A DNA stretch of 64,000 nucleotides from Dehalococcoidia bacterium (GTDB lineage Bacteria > Chloroflexota > Dehalococcoidia > Dehalococcoidales > W498). A program made the translations under genes and the position numbers. Within the stretch, counting starts at the first letter, position 1. Each line of letters begins with the position of its first letter. The DNA is taken from the NCBI GenBank assembly GCA_011170285.1, contig DUEE01000014.1:62001-126000 (forward strand), written 5' to 3'. The notes under the pieces were generated by a model. That model saw nothing but the letters and a program-made list of their open reading frames with translations, did no database searches and was not told where the DNA came from. Of this stretch, positions 15,256-25,956 are shown one piece after another.

Positions 15256-17352
15256 ATGCCCAGGAGATTTCCTTTAGACCGGGTACGGAATATAGGTATT
15301 ATCGCTCACATTGATGCTGGTAAGACCACCATCACTGAAAGGATACTATATTATACTGGTCGTACCTATAAGATTGGTGAGGTGGATGCAGGAACAGCAG
15401 TGATGGATTGGATGGAGCAGGAAAGACAGCGCGGTATCACCATTACGGCTGCGGCTACCACCTCTTATTGGCGAGACCACTGCATCAATATTATAGATAC
15501 CCCGGGGCATGTGGATTTTATTGCTGAGGTAGAGCGCAGCCTTAGAGTACTGGATGGGGGAGTAGTGGTTTTTGATGCTGTGGCTGGAGTTGAGGCTCAA
15601 TCAGAGGTGGTATGGCGACAAGCTGATAGATATCATGTGCCCAGAATTTGCTTTATAAATAAGATGGACCGGATTGGTGCCGATTTTAACCGCAGTCTGT
15701 CTATGATTGAAACGCGGCTCGGAGCCAAACCTCTGCCTATACAATTACCTTTAGGCAGTGAAGCCTCTTATGGGGGTATTATTGACCTCGTGGAGAATAA
15801 GGCATGGAGTTTTGATGGCAAACCTGATTCAGAACCACTAGAGGTGGCTATCCCTGAATCAGAACAAAAAATGTGTACTAAATTTCGTCAGGGGCTAATT
15901 GAAAAATTGGCTGAATACGATGACCAGATTATGGAAGCTTACCTTGGAGGGGGTGGTATTACTCCGGCCGAGCTAAAGCTAGCCTTAAGAAGGGTAACCC
16001 TATCTAATAAGGGGGTACCTATTCTGTGTGGCAGTGCCCTCAAGAATAAAGGTGTTCGTCCGTTGCTTGATGCTATTGTAAACTATCTGCCCTCACCTTT
16101 GGATAAACCACCAATAAGAGCAATTGATACTAGGCTGGGGGTTGAAGTTCCTTGCCCAGCCAGGGCTGATGCCCCGTTTTCAGCACTAGCTTTTAAGGTG
16201 GTTTCTGACCCTTTTATGGGCAGGTTGGTCTATTTTAGGGTCTATTCGGGCAGAGTAAAAGCGGGGGCACAAGTATTTAACTCAACCCGTGGCAAGAGGG
16301 AACGCATTGGACGGATATTATTAATGCATGCCAATCGCCGTGAGGAGGTAGTTGAAGCTGATACCGCAGCTATCGTAGCTACATTAGGTCTTAAGAATAC
16401 CTTTACTGGTGATACCCTGTGCCATTCCTCTCAACCCCTACTTCTTGAGTCCATTCGCTTCCCCGAGCCAGTGTTGTCTGTTGCCATTGAGCCTAAAACC
16501 AAGGCTGACCAGGACTCTATGGGAGAAGCCCTGCGCAAGCTGACTGAGGAGGACCCTACCTTTAAGGTAGATTATAATCGGGAGACGGGACAGGTTGTTA
16601 TCTCAGGTATGGGCGAGCTTCACCTGGATACCATAGTAAGCAGGTTGCTCAGTGAATTTAGGGTAGGGGCGAAGGTAGGTAAGCCACAGGTTGCGTATAA
16701 GGAAACTATTACTGTATTGGTGCGAAGTGAAAATAAATTCATTCGGCAGACTGGGGGGCGTGGTCAATATGGTCATGTCTGCCTTGAGCTTGAGCCTGTG
16801 GAGCGTGGTAACGGCTTCCACTTTGTAGACCGCGTCAAAGGTGGGGCAATACCCAAGCAATACATGCCATCCATAGAAATCGGCATTAAAGAAGCTATGG
16901 AAACTGGGGTAATACCTGGCTATCCACTGGTTGATATTAAAGTGACTCTTTATGATGGTAGTTACCATGAGGTTGACTCCTCAGATCTAGCCTTTAAGAT
17001 GGCTGCTTCAATGGCGTTAAAGGATGGCGTGGCCAAAGCTAAGCCTGTCTTTCTAGAGCCGATAATGAAGATAGATATAGTTACACCCGGTGGATTTCTG
17101 GGTGACATAATAGATGACCTCACTTCAAGGCGGGGGCATATCAATAGCATTGAAACCGAGGGTGAGATGTTAAGCATTTGCTCTCTGATACCCTTGGCTG
17201 AGACCTTTGGCTATGCCACCAGTCTCAGGTCATTAACCCAGGGCAGAGCCACGCATTCTATGGAGTTTCATCGGTATCAGGAGCTACCGGCTGAATTAGC
17301 CGACGAGCTTAAGGATAAAGCAATAGGTAGAATAGGTAGAAGATATGCCTAA
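15256..17352 (+). CDS. fusA: elongation factor G
   Basis: Translocation GTPase. The track start (15211) lies in an untypical leader. The ATG at 15256 has AAAGGA 7 bases upstream and gives the family N terminus '[20 protein letters not shown]' and 698 residues. G1 'AHIDAGKTT', switch II 'DTPGHVDF' and G4 'NKMD' are present, as is domain IV '[16 protein letters not shown]'. Its stop overlaps the rpsJ start by 8 bases. The tuf gene that usually follows in the str operon is absent. Confidence 0.97.
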   Translation: MPRRFPLDRVRNIGIIAHIDAGKTTITERILYYTGRTYKIGEVDAGTAVMDWMEQERQRGITITAAATTSYWRDHCINIIDTPGHVDFIAEVERSLRVLDGGVVVFDAVAGVEAQSEVVWRQADRYHVPRICFINKMDRIGADFNRSLSMIETRLGAKPLPIQLPLGSEASYGGIIDLVENKAWSFDGKPDSEPLEVAIPESEQKMCTKFRQGLIEKLAEYDDQIMEAYLGGGGITPAELKLALRRVTLSNKGVPILCGSALKNKGVRPLLDAIVNYLPSPLDKPPIRAIDTRLGVEVPCPARADAPFSALAFKVVSDPFMGRLVYFRVYSGRVKAGAQVFNSTRGKRERIGRILLMHANRREEVVEADTAAIVATLGLKNTFTGDTLCHSSQPLLLESIRFPEPVLSVAIEPKTKADQDSMGEALRKLTEEDPTFKVDYNRETGQVVISGMGELHLDTIVSRLLSEFRVGAKVGKPQVAYKETITVLVRSENKFIRQTGGRGQYGHVCLELEPVERGNGFHFVDRVKGGAIPKQYMPSIEIGIKEAMETGVIPGYPLVDIKVTLYDGSYHEVDSSDLAFKMAASMALKDGVAKAKPVFLEPIMKIDIVTPGGFLGDIIDDLTSRRGHINSIETEGEMLSICSLIPLAETFGYATSLRSLTQGRATHSMEFHRYQELPAELADELKDKAIGRIGRRYA

Positions 17353-17653
17353 ACAGAAGATTCGTATCAAAATAAAGGGATATGACCACAAGATAGTTGA
17401 CCGCTCTGCTCAGCAGATTGTAGAAGCGGTGGAGAGTACCGGGGCAGTTGTTTCCGGACCGGTGCCCCTGCCTACCCGTATTCGGAAATTCACTGTTATC
17501 CGTTCCCCGTTCATAGATAAGGACTCACGGGAACAGTTTGAAATTCGGACTCATAAGCGCCTTATTGATATTATAGATACAACTTCTAAAACAATAGACA
17601 TCTTATCTAGGCTGAATCTACCATCAGGGGTTGAGATAGATATTAAGTTATAG
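17345..17653 (+). CDS. rpsJ: 30S ribosomal protein S10
   Basis: The 102-residue S10 has the typical '[21 protein letters not shown]', '[19 protein letters not shown]' and '[14 protein letters not shown]'. It is a 30S head protein and also the NusE partner of NusB in antitermination. Its ATG lies inside the end of fusA, so translation is probably coupled. It opens the S10 block. Confidence 0.97.
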   Translation: MPKQKIRIKIKGYDHKIVDRSAQQIVEAVESTGAVVSGPVPLPTRIRKFTVIRSPFIDKDSREQFEIRTHKRLIDIIDTTSKTIDILSRLNLPSGVEIDIKL

Positions 17654-17665
17654 AAGGCTAAAGAT

Positions 17666-18313
17666 ATGATTGAAGGTATTATTGGCAGAAAGCTGGGTAT
17701 GACCCAGAAATTTAGAGACAATGGTAAGGCTGAGGCGGTAACCGCTATTGAAGCTGGTCCATGCATTGTAATACAGGTTAAGACTAAGGATAAAGAAGGC
17801 TATAGTGCAGTCCAGCTTGGATTTGGTGAAGCAAAACGGCTTAATTCTCCTCGGAAGGGGCATCTTAAGGGGCTGGGACAGTTTAAGTATCTTCGGGAGT
17901 TCAGGGTAAGTGCTAGTGAAGCTATTGAGGTAGGGGAGACGGTTGATATTAGCCTTTTTAAGATGGGCGACCGAGTGGATATTACCGGGGTGTCAAAAGG
18001 TAAGGGCTTTACTGGTGTAGTAAAACGTCATCGTTTTGCCGGCGGTCCCAAAACACATGGGCAGTCAGACCGACACCGTGCTCCAGGTTCTATAGGGGCT
18101 ACTACCTCTCCGGGTAGAGTTTTCAAAGGGATGCGTATGGCAGGACATATGGGGGATAGCCGGGTGACGATACGCCATCTGGAGGTGTTTGAAGCGGATC
18201 TTGCCCGTAATCTATTGCTGGTTAGGGGAGCCGTACCTGGGGGCAGGAATGGGCTATTACTAATAAGGAAATCAGGTGGAGGTAAACAAGAAAGTGCAAG
18301 TTCCAGTTTATAA
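17666..18313 (+). CDS. rplC: 50S ribosomal protein L3
   Basis: The 215-residue L3 reaches towards the peptidyl-transferase centre. Signatures are 'EGIIGRKLGMTQKF', 'GVSKGKGFTGVVKRHRFAGGP' and 'TSPGRVFKGMRMAGHMGDSRV'. It is followed by an overlapping rplD start. The order rpsJ-rplC-rplD-rplW-rplB is classical. Confidence 0.97.
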   Translation: MIEGIIGRKLGMTQKFRDNGKAEAVTAIEAGPCIVIQVKTKDKEGYSAVQLGFGEAKRLNSPRKGHLKGLGQFKYLREFRVSASEAIEVGETVDISLFKMGDRVDITGVSKGKGFTGVVKRHRFAGGPKTHGQSDRHRAPGSIGATTSPGRVFKGMRMAGHMGDSRVTIRHLEVFEADLARNLLLVRGAVPGGRNGLLLIRKSGGGKQESASSSL

Positions 18314-18977
18314 CCTTGTCGGAGAGGTGGCGACACATATTGAAATAAGTGATGAAGTGTTTGGCGTGTCATTTAATGAGGCGGTAGTGCACCAGGCAAT
18401 GGTAAGGCAGCGGGCGAATGCTCGTCAGGGAACGGCTGATACAAAAACTCGGGGCGAGGTCTCTGGTAGTAAGGGGAAGTTGTTTCGGCAAAAACACACC
18501 GGGCTAGCTCGGGCTGGCAGCAAGAGGTCACCACTGCGCCGGGGAGGGGGTATCACCTTTGGTCCTCACCCCAGAAGTTACCGGCAAGCCATGCCTAAAA
18601 GGATGCGCCAACTAGCTCTAAGGTGTGTCCTATCGGCGAAAGCTAGGGATGATGAGCTAAAGGTCTTGGAGAAGTTGGAACTTGAGACGACCAAAACTAA
18701 AGAAATGGTTCGGATTTTGACGGCATTGGGGGTGGATTCTTCGGCTCTTATCGTTACCGATGAGCCGGATGACAGTGTAGTTAAATCAAGCCGTAACCTA
18801 GTAGGGATTAAAACCTTGCCTGCCAGCTTACTCAATGTGCTTGACATCCTTTCCTATAAGGTGTTATTGATGACCGTGGATGCAGTGTGTAAAGCAGAAC
18901 AGTTGTGGGGGAAGAAGTTATCAGAGGAGGGAAACAGTGCATCTCTACCAGGTGTTGCGCCGTCCATTACTAACTGA
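18294..18977 (+). CDS. rplD: 50S ribosomal protein L4
   Basis: 50S assembly protein lining the exit tunnel. The track starts at GTG 18276. The GTG at 18294 gives the expected N terminus 'MQVPVYNLVGEV' and has GGAGGT 10 bases upstream, so I prefer it (227 residues). The tunnel loop 'GKLFRQKHTGLARAGSKRSP' is present. It overlaps the 3' end of rplC by 20 bases and is itself overlapped by rplW. The C-terminal extension 'SEEGNSASLPGVAPSITN' exists only because its frame runs over the rplW start region. Confidence 0.94.
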   Translation: MQVPVYNLVGEVATHIEISDEVFGVSFNEAVVHQAMVRQRANARQGTADTKTRGEVSGSKGKLFRQKHTGLARAGSKRSPLRRGGGITFGPHPRSYRQAMPKRMRQLALRCVLSAKARDDELKVLEKLELETTKTKEMVRILTALGVDSSALIVTDEPDDSVVKSSRNLVGIKTLPASLLNVLDILSYKVLLMTVDAVCKAEQLWGKKLSEEGNSASLPGVAPSITN

Positions 18978-19221
18978 GAAGAATACAGAGCTTCAAGCTC
19001 AAGGCAAGTATGCCTTTGAGGTAGCCAGGGAAGCTAATAAGCATCAGGTTAAACAGGCTGTGGAAAAGGTATTTAAGGTCGAGGTGGTCGCAGTTAATGT
19101 AATGACAGTGCCTGGTAAAACGCGGAGGATAGGTAGACGGCAGGTGTTGACCCAGTCCTGGAAAAAGGCAATTGTCACACTCAAGCCAGGAGATAGCATT
19201 AGACTTGTTGAGGGTGTTTAA
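18937..19221 (+). CDS. rplW: 50S ribosomal protein L23
   Basis: Exit-site protein that docks trigger factor and SRP. The GTG at 18937, 6 bases after GAGGAGG, gives 'MHLYQVLRRPLLTEKNTELQ', the normal L23 start. The track start (18880) is too early. It is 94 residues long, with 'GKYAFEVAREANKHQVKQAVEKVFKV' and 'RRIGRRQ'. It lies 41 bases inside the rplD frame, an unusually long overlap. Confidence 0.94.
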   Translation: MHLYQVLRRPLLTEKNTELQAQGKYAFEVAREANKHQVKQAVEKVFKVEVVAVNVMTVPGKTRRIGRRQVLTQSWKKAIVTLKPGDSIRLVEGV

Positions 19222-19254
19222 TAATAAAAGGGGAAGCTTGAAGAAGGAGTCTGA

Positions 19255-20082
19255 ATGGCACTAAAGGTGTATCGTCCCACTTCTCCCGGTAGGCGGGGGA
19301 TGATCGGCTCTACCTTTGAAGAAATAACTAAAAGCGAGCCAGAGAAATCCCTACTCTTACCTCTTAAAAAGAAGGCAGGGCGTAATAGTCAAGGGAGAAT
19401 AACAGTCCGCCACCGAGGTGGTGGGGCGAAGCGGATGCTCCGCGTACTAGATTTTAAGCGGGATAAAGTCGGCGTCCCTGGTAGGGTAGCGGCTGTTGAG
19501 TATGACCCTAACCGTTCGGCAAATATTGCCCTTATATACTATGCTGATGGGGAAAAGCGCTATATCCTCGCCCCCTTAGGACTTAGTGTTGGAGATAGCA
19601 TAAAGTCGGGTGAGGATGTTGAGGTAAAAGCAGGGAACACCTTACCCTTAAAGCTAATCCCGAGTGGCACCTTAATACATAATATTGAGTTAAACAGGGG
19701 TAGAGGTGGGCAGTTGGTACGTAGTGCCGGAGTCGCGGCTCAATTAGTGGTAAAGGAAGGCGAATATGCCCTGGTTCGGTTGCCTTCCGGTGAGGTGCGG
19801 CGTATTCGTAGTGAATGTTTGGCTACTATTGGTCAAGTAGGAAATGTGGACCATCAGAGTATGAAATTGGGCAAGGCAGGTCGTACACGGTGGCTAGGCT
19901 GGCGACCTACGGTAAGAGGTTCAGCTATGAATCCGCGTGATCACCCTCATGGGGGGGGAGAGGGCAGGAGCCCGATAGGTAAACCTGGGCCTAAAACGCC
20001 ATGGGGTAAGCCAGCTTTGGGCTATAGAACTCGCAAGGTAAAGGCTTCGGATAAAATGATTGTTAAACGCCGAGGCAAGTAA
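19255..20082 (+). CDS. rplB: 50S ribosomal protein L2
   Basis: The 275-residue L2, essential for subunit association and near the peptidyl-transferase centre. '[19 protein letters not shown]', '[16 protein letters not shown]' and the invariant '[19 protein letters not shown]' with its conserved histidine are visible. Length is standard. Confidence 0.97.
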   Translation: MALKVYRPTSPGRRGMIGSTFEEITKSEPEKSLLLPLKKKAGRNSQGRITVRHRGGGAKRMLRVLDFKRDKVGVPGRVAAVEYDPNRSANIALIYYADGEKRYILAPLGLSVGDSIKSGEDVEVKAGNTLPLKLIPSGTLIHNIELNRGRGGQLVRSAGVAAQLVVKEGEYALVRLPSGEVRRIRSECLATIGQVGNVDHQSMKLGKAGRTRWLGWRPTVRGSAMNPRDHPHGGGEGRSPIGKPGPKTPWGKPALGYRTRKVKASDKMIVKRRGK

Positions 20083-20101
20083 GCAGATGAAGGGGAGCTA
20101 A

Positions 20102-20395
20102 ATGTCAAGGTCAACCAAGAAAGGTCCAGCCATTGATGCTAAACTACTGAAGAAGGTAGAGGCGCTTAATCGCTCTGGTCAAAAGGCGGTAATAAAAACT
20201 TGGTCACGCTGGTCTACCATCGTGCCCGATATGGTAGGGCTTACTATTGGGGTGCATGATGGCAGAAGGCATGTGCCTATCTTTGTCACCGAAAATATGG
20301 TGGGGCATAAGCTAGGTGAGTTTGCTTTAACTCGAACCTTTAGGGGGCACGTCTCTAGGGCGGAAAGAACTACTCAGATAAAAAAGGGGAAGTAG
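20102..20395 (+). CDS. rpsS: 30S ribosomal protein S19
   Basis: The 97-residue S19 of the 30S head. '[20 protein letters not shown]', '[22 protein letters not shown]' and '[16 protein letters not shown]' fit the family throughout. It is followed by rplV after 18 bp. Confidence 0.97.
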   Translation: MSRSTKKGPAIDAKLLKKVEALNRSGQKAVIKTWSRWSTIVPDMVGLTIGVHDGRRHVPIFVTENMVGHKLGEFALTRTFRGHVSRAERTTQIKKGK

Positions 20396-20413
20396 ATTTA
20401 GGCAGGGAATAAA

Positions 20414-20752
20414 ATGCAGGTAAGGGCAGTAGACAAAGACATTGGTATATCACCTCGCAAAGTACGCCCACTAGTAGATATGGTTCGGGGCAAGAAGGTG
20501 GACGAGGCGCTAACCATACTTAGGTTGACACCGACACCAATAGCTCGGGTTGTAGCCAAGGTGGTGAAATCAGCAGCGGCTAATGCCGAGAACAACTTTC
20601 AGATGTCATCTTCGGATTTGAAGGTTGTTAGAATTTTTGCTGATGAGGCACGAACCTTGAAGAGATTTCGCCCGCGGGCTCGAGGACGTGTAAGCCCTAT
20701 CCTTAAACGTTCTAGCCATATTACAGTTATTGTTGCTGAGCAGGAGAGTTAA
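20414..20752 (+). CDS. rplV: 50S ribosomal protein L22
   Basis: The 112-residue L22 has a tunnel-lining beta-hairpin. 'ISPRKVRPLVDMVRGKKVDEAL' and 'RFRPRARGRVSPILKRSSHITVIV' are diagnostic. The TAA stop overlaps the rpsC ATG (TAATG). Confidence 0.96.
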   Translation: MQVRAVDKDIGISPRKVRPLVDMVRGKKVDEALTILRLTPTPIARVVAKVVKSAAANAENNFQMSSSDLKVVRIFADEARTLKRFRPRARGRVSPILKRSSHITVIVAEQES

Positions 20753-21489
20753 TGGGACATAAAGTTCATCCTATAGGATTTAGAATTGGTTACATACGTG
20801 ATTGGCAAGCAAAATGGTATGCCGATAAGCAGTATGTGGAGTTTTTGCACGAAGACATAAAGCTGCGGCAGGCTATCGGGTCTAGGTATACTGAAGCCGG
20901 TATCTCTCTGGTGGAGATTGAGCGTCAGGCAAATAAGGTCTCGGTAACCATCAATACTTCCCGCCCTGGAGTTGTTATTGGGCGAGGAGGACAGCGAGTT
21001 GATGAAATGAGGGTTTATCTTGAGGGACTTATTGGGAAGCCGGTTCAATTAAACATCCAGGAAATTCAACAGCCTGAGCTTGATGCTTGTTTAGTAGCAG
21101 GGTCAGTAGCCGAGCAGATTGGGCGCCGGGTCTCTTACCGCAGGGTAATGAAACAGACAATCTTTCGCACCATTCAGGCTGGGGCTAAGGGTGTAAAGCT
21201 CAGTTGTGCTGGTAGATTAGCTGGTGCCCAAATAGCTCGACGCCAGACTATGCATCAAGGGCAAGTCCCCTTGCATACCTTGCGGGCTGATATTGATTAT
21301 GGATTTGCTGAAGCGTATACCGCCTTAGGTCGAATTGGGGTAAAGGTCTGGATATATAAGGGTGATATTCTTCCTGAACCTAAGGAGGTGGAAGTTGAGG
21401 AGAAGCAGGCTGAACCAGTAGTCGGTGAGGTGGTGGAGTCGGAGACCTCTACTGCTACGGAAGAAGGGGAAAAGGATGCTACAACCTAA
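20752..21489 (+). CDS. rpsC: 30S ribosomal protein S3
   Basis: mRNA-entry-site protein of 245 residues. It has '[22 protein letters not shown]', a KH domain with '[15 protein letters not shown]', and '[30 protein letters not shown]'. The tail is an acidic extension of about 30 residues ([10 protein letters not shown]...EEGEKD), longer than in E. coli. The last 14 bases overlap rplP. Confidence 0.97.
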   Translation: MGHKVHPIGFRIGYIRDWQAKWYADKQYVEFLHEDIKLRQAIGSRYTEAGISLVEIERQANKVSVTINTSRPGVVIGRGGQRVDEMRVYLEGLIGKPVQLNIQEIQQPELDACLVAGSVAEQIGRRVSYRRVMKQTIFRTIQAGAKGVKLSCAGRLAGAQIARRQTMHQGQVPLHTLRADIDYGFAEAYTALGRIGVKVWIYKGDILPEPKEVEVEEKQAEPVVGEVVESETSTATEEGEKDATT

Positions 21490-21928
21490 GCGGGTGAAAT
21501 ACCGCAAAACCCATAAGGGACACCGACGGGGTAGAGCCCAGGCGGGGCAGACAGTTGTTTTTGGAGATTTTGCTTTGCAGGCGCTAGAGTCTGCTTGGAT
21601 CAATAATCGACAAATTGAAGCGGCACGGCGGGCTATGACTCGCTATGTTCGTCGTGGTGGTAAGGTGTGGATACGTATTTTCCCTAGCAAGCCGGTCACT
21701 AAAAAGCCAGCTGAGACCCGTATGGGTGGAGGTAAGGGTTCTCCAGACCATTGGGTAGCTGTGGTCAAACCAGGGAGAATTCTATTTGAAATGGCTGGAG
21801 TTGAGGAGGGAGTGGCTAAAGGAGCGATGCGGCTTGCTTCATACAAGCTACCGATAGAAACTAAATTTGTGGTAAGGGAAGCTGGCGTAGGTACTGGCAG
21901 TGATTCTGGAAATGAGGAGTCGGCTTAA
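21476..21928 (+). CDS. rplP: 50S ribosomal protein L16
   Basis: 50S protein near the A-site tRNA elbow. The ATG at 21476 gives the canonical '[19 protein letters not shown]' and 150 residues. The upstream 17 codons in the track are a shadow of rpsC. '[30 protein letters not shown]' is diagnostic. An AAGGGGAAAAGG ribosome binding region lies inside rpsC. Confidence 0.96.
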   Translation: MLQPKRVKYRKTHKGHRRGRAQAGQTVVFGDFALQALESAWINNRQIEAARRAMTRYVRRGGKVWIRIFPSKPVTKKPAETRMGGGKGSPDHWVAVVKPGRILFEMAGVEEGVAKGAMRLASYKLPIETKFVVREAGVGTGSDSGNEESA

Positions 21929-21929
21929 G

Positions 21930-22127
21930 TTGAAGGTTGAGGAAATTCGGGCTCTGAGCCTCAAAGAATTAGCAAAACAACTAGAGGAAGCTTATCAAGA
22001 GCTTTCTGACATTCGCTTTCGTTTGGCTACCAGGCAGTTGGTAAACCATCGCCAATTTAGAATGGTTAAAAAGAAGATTGCCAGGTTAAAAACCCTAATG
22101 AGAGAGAATGATCTAGGTATAAGGTAG
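21930..22127 (+). CDS. rpmC: 50S ribosomal protein L29
   Basis: Short helical 50S protein near the exit site. The track begins at GTG 21900 inside rplP. The TTG at 21930, 10 bases after GAGGAG and just after the rplP stop, gives the normal start '[18 protein letters not shown]' and 65 residues. '[10 protein letters not shown]'-type sequence ('[21 protein letters not shown]') is conserved. The start choice is by family length and is moderately certain. Confidence 0.9.
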   Translation: MKVEEIRALSLKELAKQLEEAYQELSDIRFRLATRQLVNHRQFRMVKKKIARLKTLMRENDLGIR

Positions 22128-22134
22128 GTTTTTT

Positions 22135-22416
22135 ATGCAGGGGAAGCGTAAAACCAGGTTTGGTAGAGTAGTAAGTAACAGGATGGATAAGACGGTGGTT
22201 GTGGCGGTGGAAACGCCCAAGCGCCACCCACTATATAAGAAGACTGTCAAGAGAGTAGTTAAATATAAAGCTCATGATAAAAACAACGAGTGTAGACTGG
22301 AAGATATGGTCAGGATTGTAGAAACCCGTCCTCTATCAAAAGATAAGCGATGGCGAGTAGCCGAGATAATAACCAAGGGAGACGCTGTAGAGGTTCAACC
22401 TAAGGAAATAACCTGA
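22135..22416 (+). CDS. rpsQ: 30S ribosomal protein S17
   Basis: The 93-residue OB-fold 16S rRNA-binding protein. '[27 protein letters not shown]' and '[23 protein letters not shown]' match the family. It directly follows rpmC, as in the standard order. Confidence 0.96.
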   Translation: MQGKRKTRFGRVVSNRMDKTVVVAVETPKRHPLYKKTVKRVVKYKAHDKNNECRLEDMVRIVETRPLSKDKRWRVAEIITKGDAVEVQPKEIT

Positions 22417-22435
22417 TTGGTTTCAGGATGGTGAT

Positions 22436-22804
22436 ATGATTCAACCCTATACTAGACTTAAGGCAGCCGATAATACTGGGGCTAAACAGCTTATGTGCAT
22501 CGGTGTATTGGGTGGCACCAGGCGGAGATACGCCCGGGTCGGTGATATCATTGTTGCCTCAGTTAAACGGGCAAACCCGGGGGCAATGGTGAAGAAGGGA
22601 GACGTGGTCAGGGCGGTTATCATTCGCTGCGCTCAGCCCCATCGGCGTCCTGATGGCTCTTATATTAGATTTGATGAAAATGCAGCGGTGATTCTTACTG
22701 ATAAGAATAATCCTAGAGGAACGCGAATATTTGGACCAGTAGCCAGGGAGCTGAGGGAGAAAAATTTTACTAAGATTCTATCGCTAGCACCTGAAGTTTT
22801 GTGA
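22436..22804 (+). CDS. rplN: 50S ribosomal protein L14
   Basis: The 122-residue L14 at the subunit interface. '[22 protein letters not shown]', '[23 protein letters not shown]' and '[26 protein letters not shown]' are all typical, and the length is exact for the family. Confidence 0.97.
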   Translation: MIQPYTRLKAADNTGAKQLMCIGVLGGTRRRYARVGDIIVASVKRANPGAMVKKGDVVRAVIIRCAQPHRRPDGSYIRFDENAAVILTDKNNPRGTRIFGPVARELREKNFTKILSLAPEVL

Positions 22805-22811
22805 GAAAGTT

Positions 22812-23123
22812 ATGAAGATTAGAAAGAACGATACCGTGCTGGTTATCACCGGTAAGGATAAAGGTAAAAAGGGTAAGGTGCGCTTTGCTTACCCCAAGGA
22901 TGAACGGCTGATAGTTGAAGGCATTAGCTTTATTAAACGGCATACTAAAGCACGGGGAGCAGTTAGGCAGGCGGGTATGATAGAGATGGAAGCACCAATT
23001 CATGTGTCAGATGTTATGCTACTGTGTAGCAGGTGTAATCATCCTACCCGGGTTGGTTTCCGCTTTTTAGCCGATGGCAAGAGGGTTCGGTTCTGTCGCT
23101 CTTGTGGCGAGGTGATTGATTAA
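22812..23123 (+). CDS. rplX: 50S ribosomal protein L24
   Basis: Assembly initiator of the 50S, 103 residues with KOW motif 'GKDKGKKGKVRFAYPKDERLIVEG'. The C-terminal half carries a CXXC...CXXC zinc-ribbon pattern ('CSRCNHPTRVGFRF', 'CRSCGEVID'), the form seen in many anaerobes. Its stop abuts the rplE start. Confidence 0.96.
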   Translation: MKIRKNDTVLVITGKDKGKKGKVRFAYPKDERLIVEGISFIKRHTKARGAVRQAGMIEMEAPIHVSDVMLLCSRCNHPTRVGFRFLADGKRVRFCRSCGEVID

Positions 23124-23666
23124 ATGTCTCGACTAAAGGAAAGGTATAGGAATGAGATTATTCCCAAGCTGATGGAGCTTTATGGGTATGAAAATGTAAT
23201 GCAGGTACCACGTCTAGACAAGATAGTGCTTAATATTGGATTAGGCGAGGCAATTGCCAATGCCAAGGCTCTCGAGGCAGCAGAGAGAGACCTGACCGTT
23301 ATTTCAGGGCAGCACCCGGTGATCACCCGTGCCAAGAAGCCTATTGCTACCTTTAGGTTGAGAACCGGGATGCCTATTGGGTTAAAGGTAACCCTGCGGG
23401 GAGAACGAATGTATGACTTTTTTGATAAATTACTAAACATTGTCTTACCCCGTATGCGTGAGTTTTATGGGCTTCCCAGAACTTCCTTTGATGGGCGAGG
23501 CAATTATACCTTAGGGCTTAAGGAGCAAATCGTCTTTCCTGAGGTAAATTATGATGAAATAGACAGGGTGCGGGGACTAGAGGTGTCAATTATCACTACG
23601 GCTAAAACGGATGAAGAGTGCAGGTATTTGCTGGAATTATTGGGTATACTTTTCATTAAGGATTGA
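23124..23666 (+). CDS. rplE: 50S ribosomal protein L5
   Basis: The 180-residue 5S rRNA-binding protein. '[17 protein letters not shown]', '[25 protein letters not shown]' and '[20 protein letters not shown]' identify it. There is no gap to rplX. The usual order L24-L5-S14 is kept. Confidence 0.97.
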   Translation: MSRLKERYRNEIIPKLMELYGYENVMQVPRLDKIVLNIGLGEAIANAKALEAAERDLTVISGQHPVITRAKKPIATFRLRTGMPIGLKVTLRGERMYDFFDKLLNIVLPRMREFYGLPRTSFDGRGNYTLGLKEQIVFPEVNYDEIDRVRGLEVSIITTAKTDEECRYLLELLGILFIKD

Positions 23667-23680
23667 AATGAGGGATAGAG

Positions 23681-23866
23681 ATGGCTAAAAAGTCAGCAAT
23701 TGTAAAGTCGCAACTTCCTGCCAAATATAGAGTGCAGCAGCATAATAGATGCTACTTATGTGGTCGACCGAGGGCTTATATGCGTAAGTTTGGCTTATGT
23801 CGTATTTGCTTTCGTAAGCTAGCTCTGGCTAGTCAAATTCCTGGGGTGAGGAAATCAAGCTGGTGA
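23681..23866 (+). CDS. rpsN: 30S ribosomal protein S14, zinc-binding type
   Basis: Short (61-residue) S14 of the Zn-containing type with CXXC pairs at 24/27 and 40/43 ('[17 protein letters not shown]', 'RICF'). The type is common in Firmicutes, Chloroflexota and actinobacteria. GATAGAG lies before the ATG. No zinc-free paralogue is in the window. Confidence 0.97.
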   Translation: MAKKSAIVKSQLPAKYRVQQHNRCYLCGRPRAYMRKFGLCRICFRKLALASQIPGVRKSSW

Positions 23867-23872
23867 TTAGAT

Positions 23873-24271
23873 ATGCCTAATTCTGATCCAATAGCAGATA
23901 TGCTAACGCGAATACGTAACGCCATAATGGCAAGGCATGATTTCGTGCTGGTGCCAGCCTCAAAGATGGCGCTGTCTATTGCTAGAACCCTGAAAGAGGA
24001 AGGTTTTATTAGTGATTATGAGGTGCTCAGGGGTAAACCACACCGGGTAATCAAAATTTACCTCAAATTTGATGAGAATAATCTGACAGTTCTTTCTGGG
24101 TTAGAGCGAGTAAGTAAGCCTGGACTAAGGATATATGTCCAGCGCAAAGAGATTCCTCGTGTTTTTGGCGGTTTGGGCATTGCTATTATGTCTACACCTA
24201 AAGGGGTGATGACAGGTCAGCAAGCCTGGCGCCAGGAGGTTGGTGGCGAACTTTTATGCTATATATGGTAA
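23873..24271 (+). CDS. rpsH: 30S ribosomal protein S8
   Basis: The 132-residue S8, a central-domain organiser and, in E. coli, the spc operon autoregulator. '[28 protein letters not shown]', '[27 protein letters not shown]' and the C-terminal 'GGELLCYIW' fit. The spacing to rpsN is 6 bp. Confidence 0.97.
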   Translation: MPNSDPIADMLTRIRNAIMARHDFVLVPASKMALSIARTLKEEGFISDYEVLRGKPHRVIKIYLKFDENNLTVLSGLERVSKPGLRIYVQRKEIPRVFGGLGIAIMSTPKGVMTGQQAWRQEVGGELLCYIW

Positions 24272-24292
24272 ACCAGTGTTGAGGGGATAATT

Positions 24293-24847
24293 ATGTCTAG
24301 AGTAGGGCGAATGCCTATACCGGTGCCAAAGGGTGTGGCAGTGGTTATTAACGAGGATGAGGTTATTGTAACCGGAACTAAAGGGGAACTTCGTCGTCGT
24401 TTCAACCCTGATATGTCTATTACCCTACAAAACAGTAGCTTGGTTGTGTCGCGTCCTAGTGATAGTAAGGTGCATCGCTCCTTGCACGGATTGACACGAA
24501 GCCTTTTGGCTAACATGGTGGACGGGGTAACAAGCGGCTTTGAGAAGGTTCTTGAAATTGTAGGTGTGGGCTATCGTGTTGAAAAAGAAGGTGATAAGCT
24601 GGTAATCCGTGTCGGGTATTCACATCTGGTGGAGGTATTACCGCTACCGGGTGTGGCCCTAGCTGTAGAAGGAGCCAACCGCATTAAGGTTACCGGTATT
24701 AACAAAGAAGTAGTTGGTGAGATGGCAGCCCAAATTCGGGCTATTCGCCCCCCCGATGCCTATAAGGGTAAGGGGATTAGGTACGCTGGGGAATTAGTTC
24801 GCCTTAAAGCGGGTAAGGCGGGTAAAGCTATAGGCAAGAGGAAATAA
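24293..24847 (+). CDS. rplF: 50S ribosomal protein L6
   Basis: The 184-residue two-domain L6 at the factor-binding region. '[19 protein letters not shown]', '[28 protein letters not shown]' and '[20 protein letters not shown]' are diagnostic. The final base overlaps the rplR ATG (TAATG). Confidence 0.97.
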   Translation: MSRVGRMPIPVPKGVAVVINEDEVIVTGTKGELRRRFNPDMSITLQNSSLVVSRPSDSKVHRSLHGLTRSLLANMVDGVTSGFEKVLEIVGVGYRVEKEGDKLVIRVGYSHLVEVLPLPGVALAVEGANRIKVTGINKEVVGEMAAQIRAIRPPDAYKGKGIRYAGELVRLKAGKAGKAIGKRK

Positions 24848-25212
24848 TGGGAAAAGGTGGACCAAGGATAGCTCGTTACCGGAGACACGCTCGGGTCAGA
24901 GCCAAGGTAAAGGGCACAGCCCCCAGACCCCGGCTGTGTGTTTTCCGTAGCTTGAACCATATTTACGCTCAGGTTATTGATGACTTAAAAGGGCACACCC
25001 TGATCTCGGTATCAACCCTTGACCCTGAAATAAAGGGCGAGGTAGCAGGCAAAGTAAAGACGGTTAAGGCTGGACTTATCGGTTCTCTGTTAGCTAAACG
25101 AGCCCAAAGCAAAGGGATAAATCAGGTAGTTTTTGACCGTGGTGGCTACAAATATCATGGCAGGGTTAAAGCTCTGGCTGAGGCAGCCCGTCAAGCCGGA
25201 TTAAAATTTTAA
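24847..25212 (+). CDS. rplR: 50S ribosomal protein L18
   Basis: The 121-residue 5S rRNA-binding protein. '[29 protein letters not shown]', 'IYAQVIDD' and '[28 protein letters not shown]' are typical. It overlaps the rplF stop by one base. Confidence 0.96.
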   Translation: MGKGGPRIARYRRHARVRAKVKGTAPRPRLCVFRSLNHIYAQVIDDLKGHTLISVSTLDPEIKGEVAGKVKTVKAGLIGSLLAKRAQSKGINQVVFDRGGYKYHGRVKALAEAARQAGLKF

Positions 25213-25226
25213 AGCAGGAGTTGAGG

Positions 25227-25748
25227 TTGATAAACAAGCTTAAGATAGACCCAACAGAATTGGTGCTGAACGACAAGCTGATCTATATAAACCGTGTGGC
25301 TAAGGTAGTGAAGGGAGGCAAACGCCTTAGTTTTAGCGCCTTGGTGGTAACTGGGGACGGTAATGGGCATGTAGGTATTGGGGTTGGTAAGGCTAATGAG
25401 GTGCCAGGAGCGATTAATAAGGCTGGAGTTATCGCTAAAAAGGATTTGATTGAAGTAGCGTTAGCTGGTACTACTATTCCCTATAAAATAAGAGCTAGGT
25501 TTAGTGCTGCCGAGGTCTTGCTAAAACCAGCAGCACCAGGTACTGGTGTTGTTGCTGGTGGTAGCATCCGAGCTGTGCTTGAGGCAGCCGGAATTAAAGA
25601 TATTTTAACTAAATCGCTGGGTAGCTCTAATCGCGTTAATATGGCTAAGGCAGCGATGCTTGCCCTTAGCCAGCTTAAGGACCCGAAACAGGAGTTAGCC
25701 AGACGCAAATCAGATTTTAAGGTTAAGACTGAAGTGGAAGAGGGGTAG
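25227..25748 (+). CDS. rpsE: 30S ribosomal protein S5
   Basis: Fidelity-related 30S protein. The track uses TTG 25221, which abuts the GGAG. The TTG at 25227 (6 bases after GGAG) is the better start and gives about 173 residues beginning '[11 protein letters not shown]'. '[30 protein letters not shown]' and '[23 protein letters not shown]' identify it. Either TTG leaves the mature domain unchanged. Confidence 0.95.
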   Translation: MINKLKIDPTELVLNDKLIYINRVAKVVKGGKRLSFSALVVTGDGNGHVGIGVGKANEVPGAINKAGVIAKKDLIEVALAGTTIPYKIRARFSAAEVLLKPAAPGTGVVAGGSIRAVLEAAGIKDILTKSLGSSNRVNMAKAAMLALSQLKDPKQELARRKSDFKVKTEVEEG

Positions 25749-25773
25749 CCCTGTTTTAAGGAGGCGCTAACCA

Positions 25774-25956
25774 GTGGCTAATCTACATATTATCTTGGTG
25801 AAAAGTGGCATTGGCTATGCTGATGACCAGAGGAAAACTTTAAAGGCTCTTGGGCTTCGTCGGCTAAACCAGAGTGTCAGCCATGAAGATACCGCCTCAA
25901 TTCGGGGTATGATTAATAAGGTGAGGCATTTAGTTGAAGTGGAGGAGGAAAGCTAG
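25774..25956 (+). CDS. rpmD: 50S ribosomal protein L30
   Basis: The 60-residue L30 starts at a GTG 12 bases after AAGGAGG. '[30 protein letters not shown]' matches the family, though the usual 'L-x-S-x-I-G' opening is slightly altered. Its TAG overlaps the rplO GTG. Confidence 0.93.
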   Translation: MANLHIILVKSGIGYADDQRKTLKALGLRRLNQSVSHEDTASIRGMINKVRHLVEVEEES

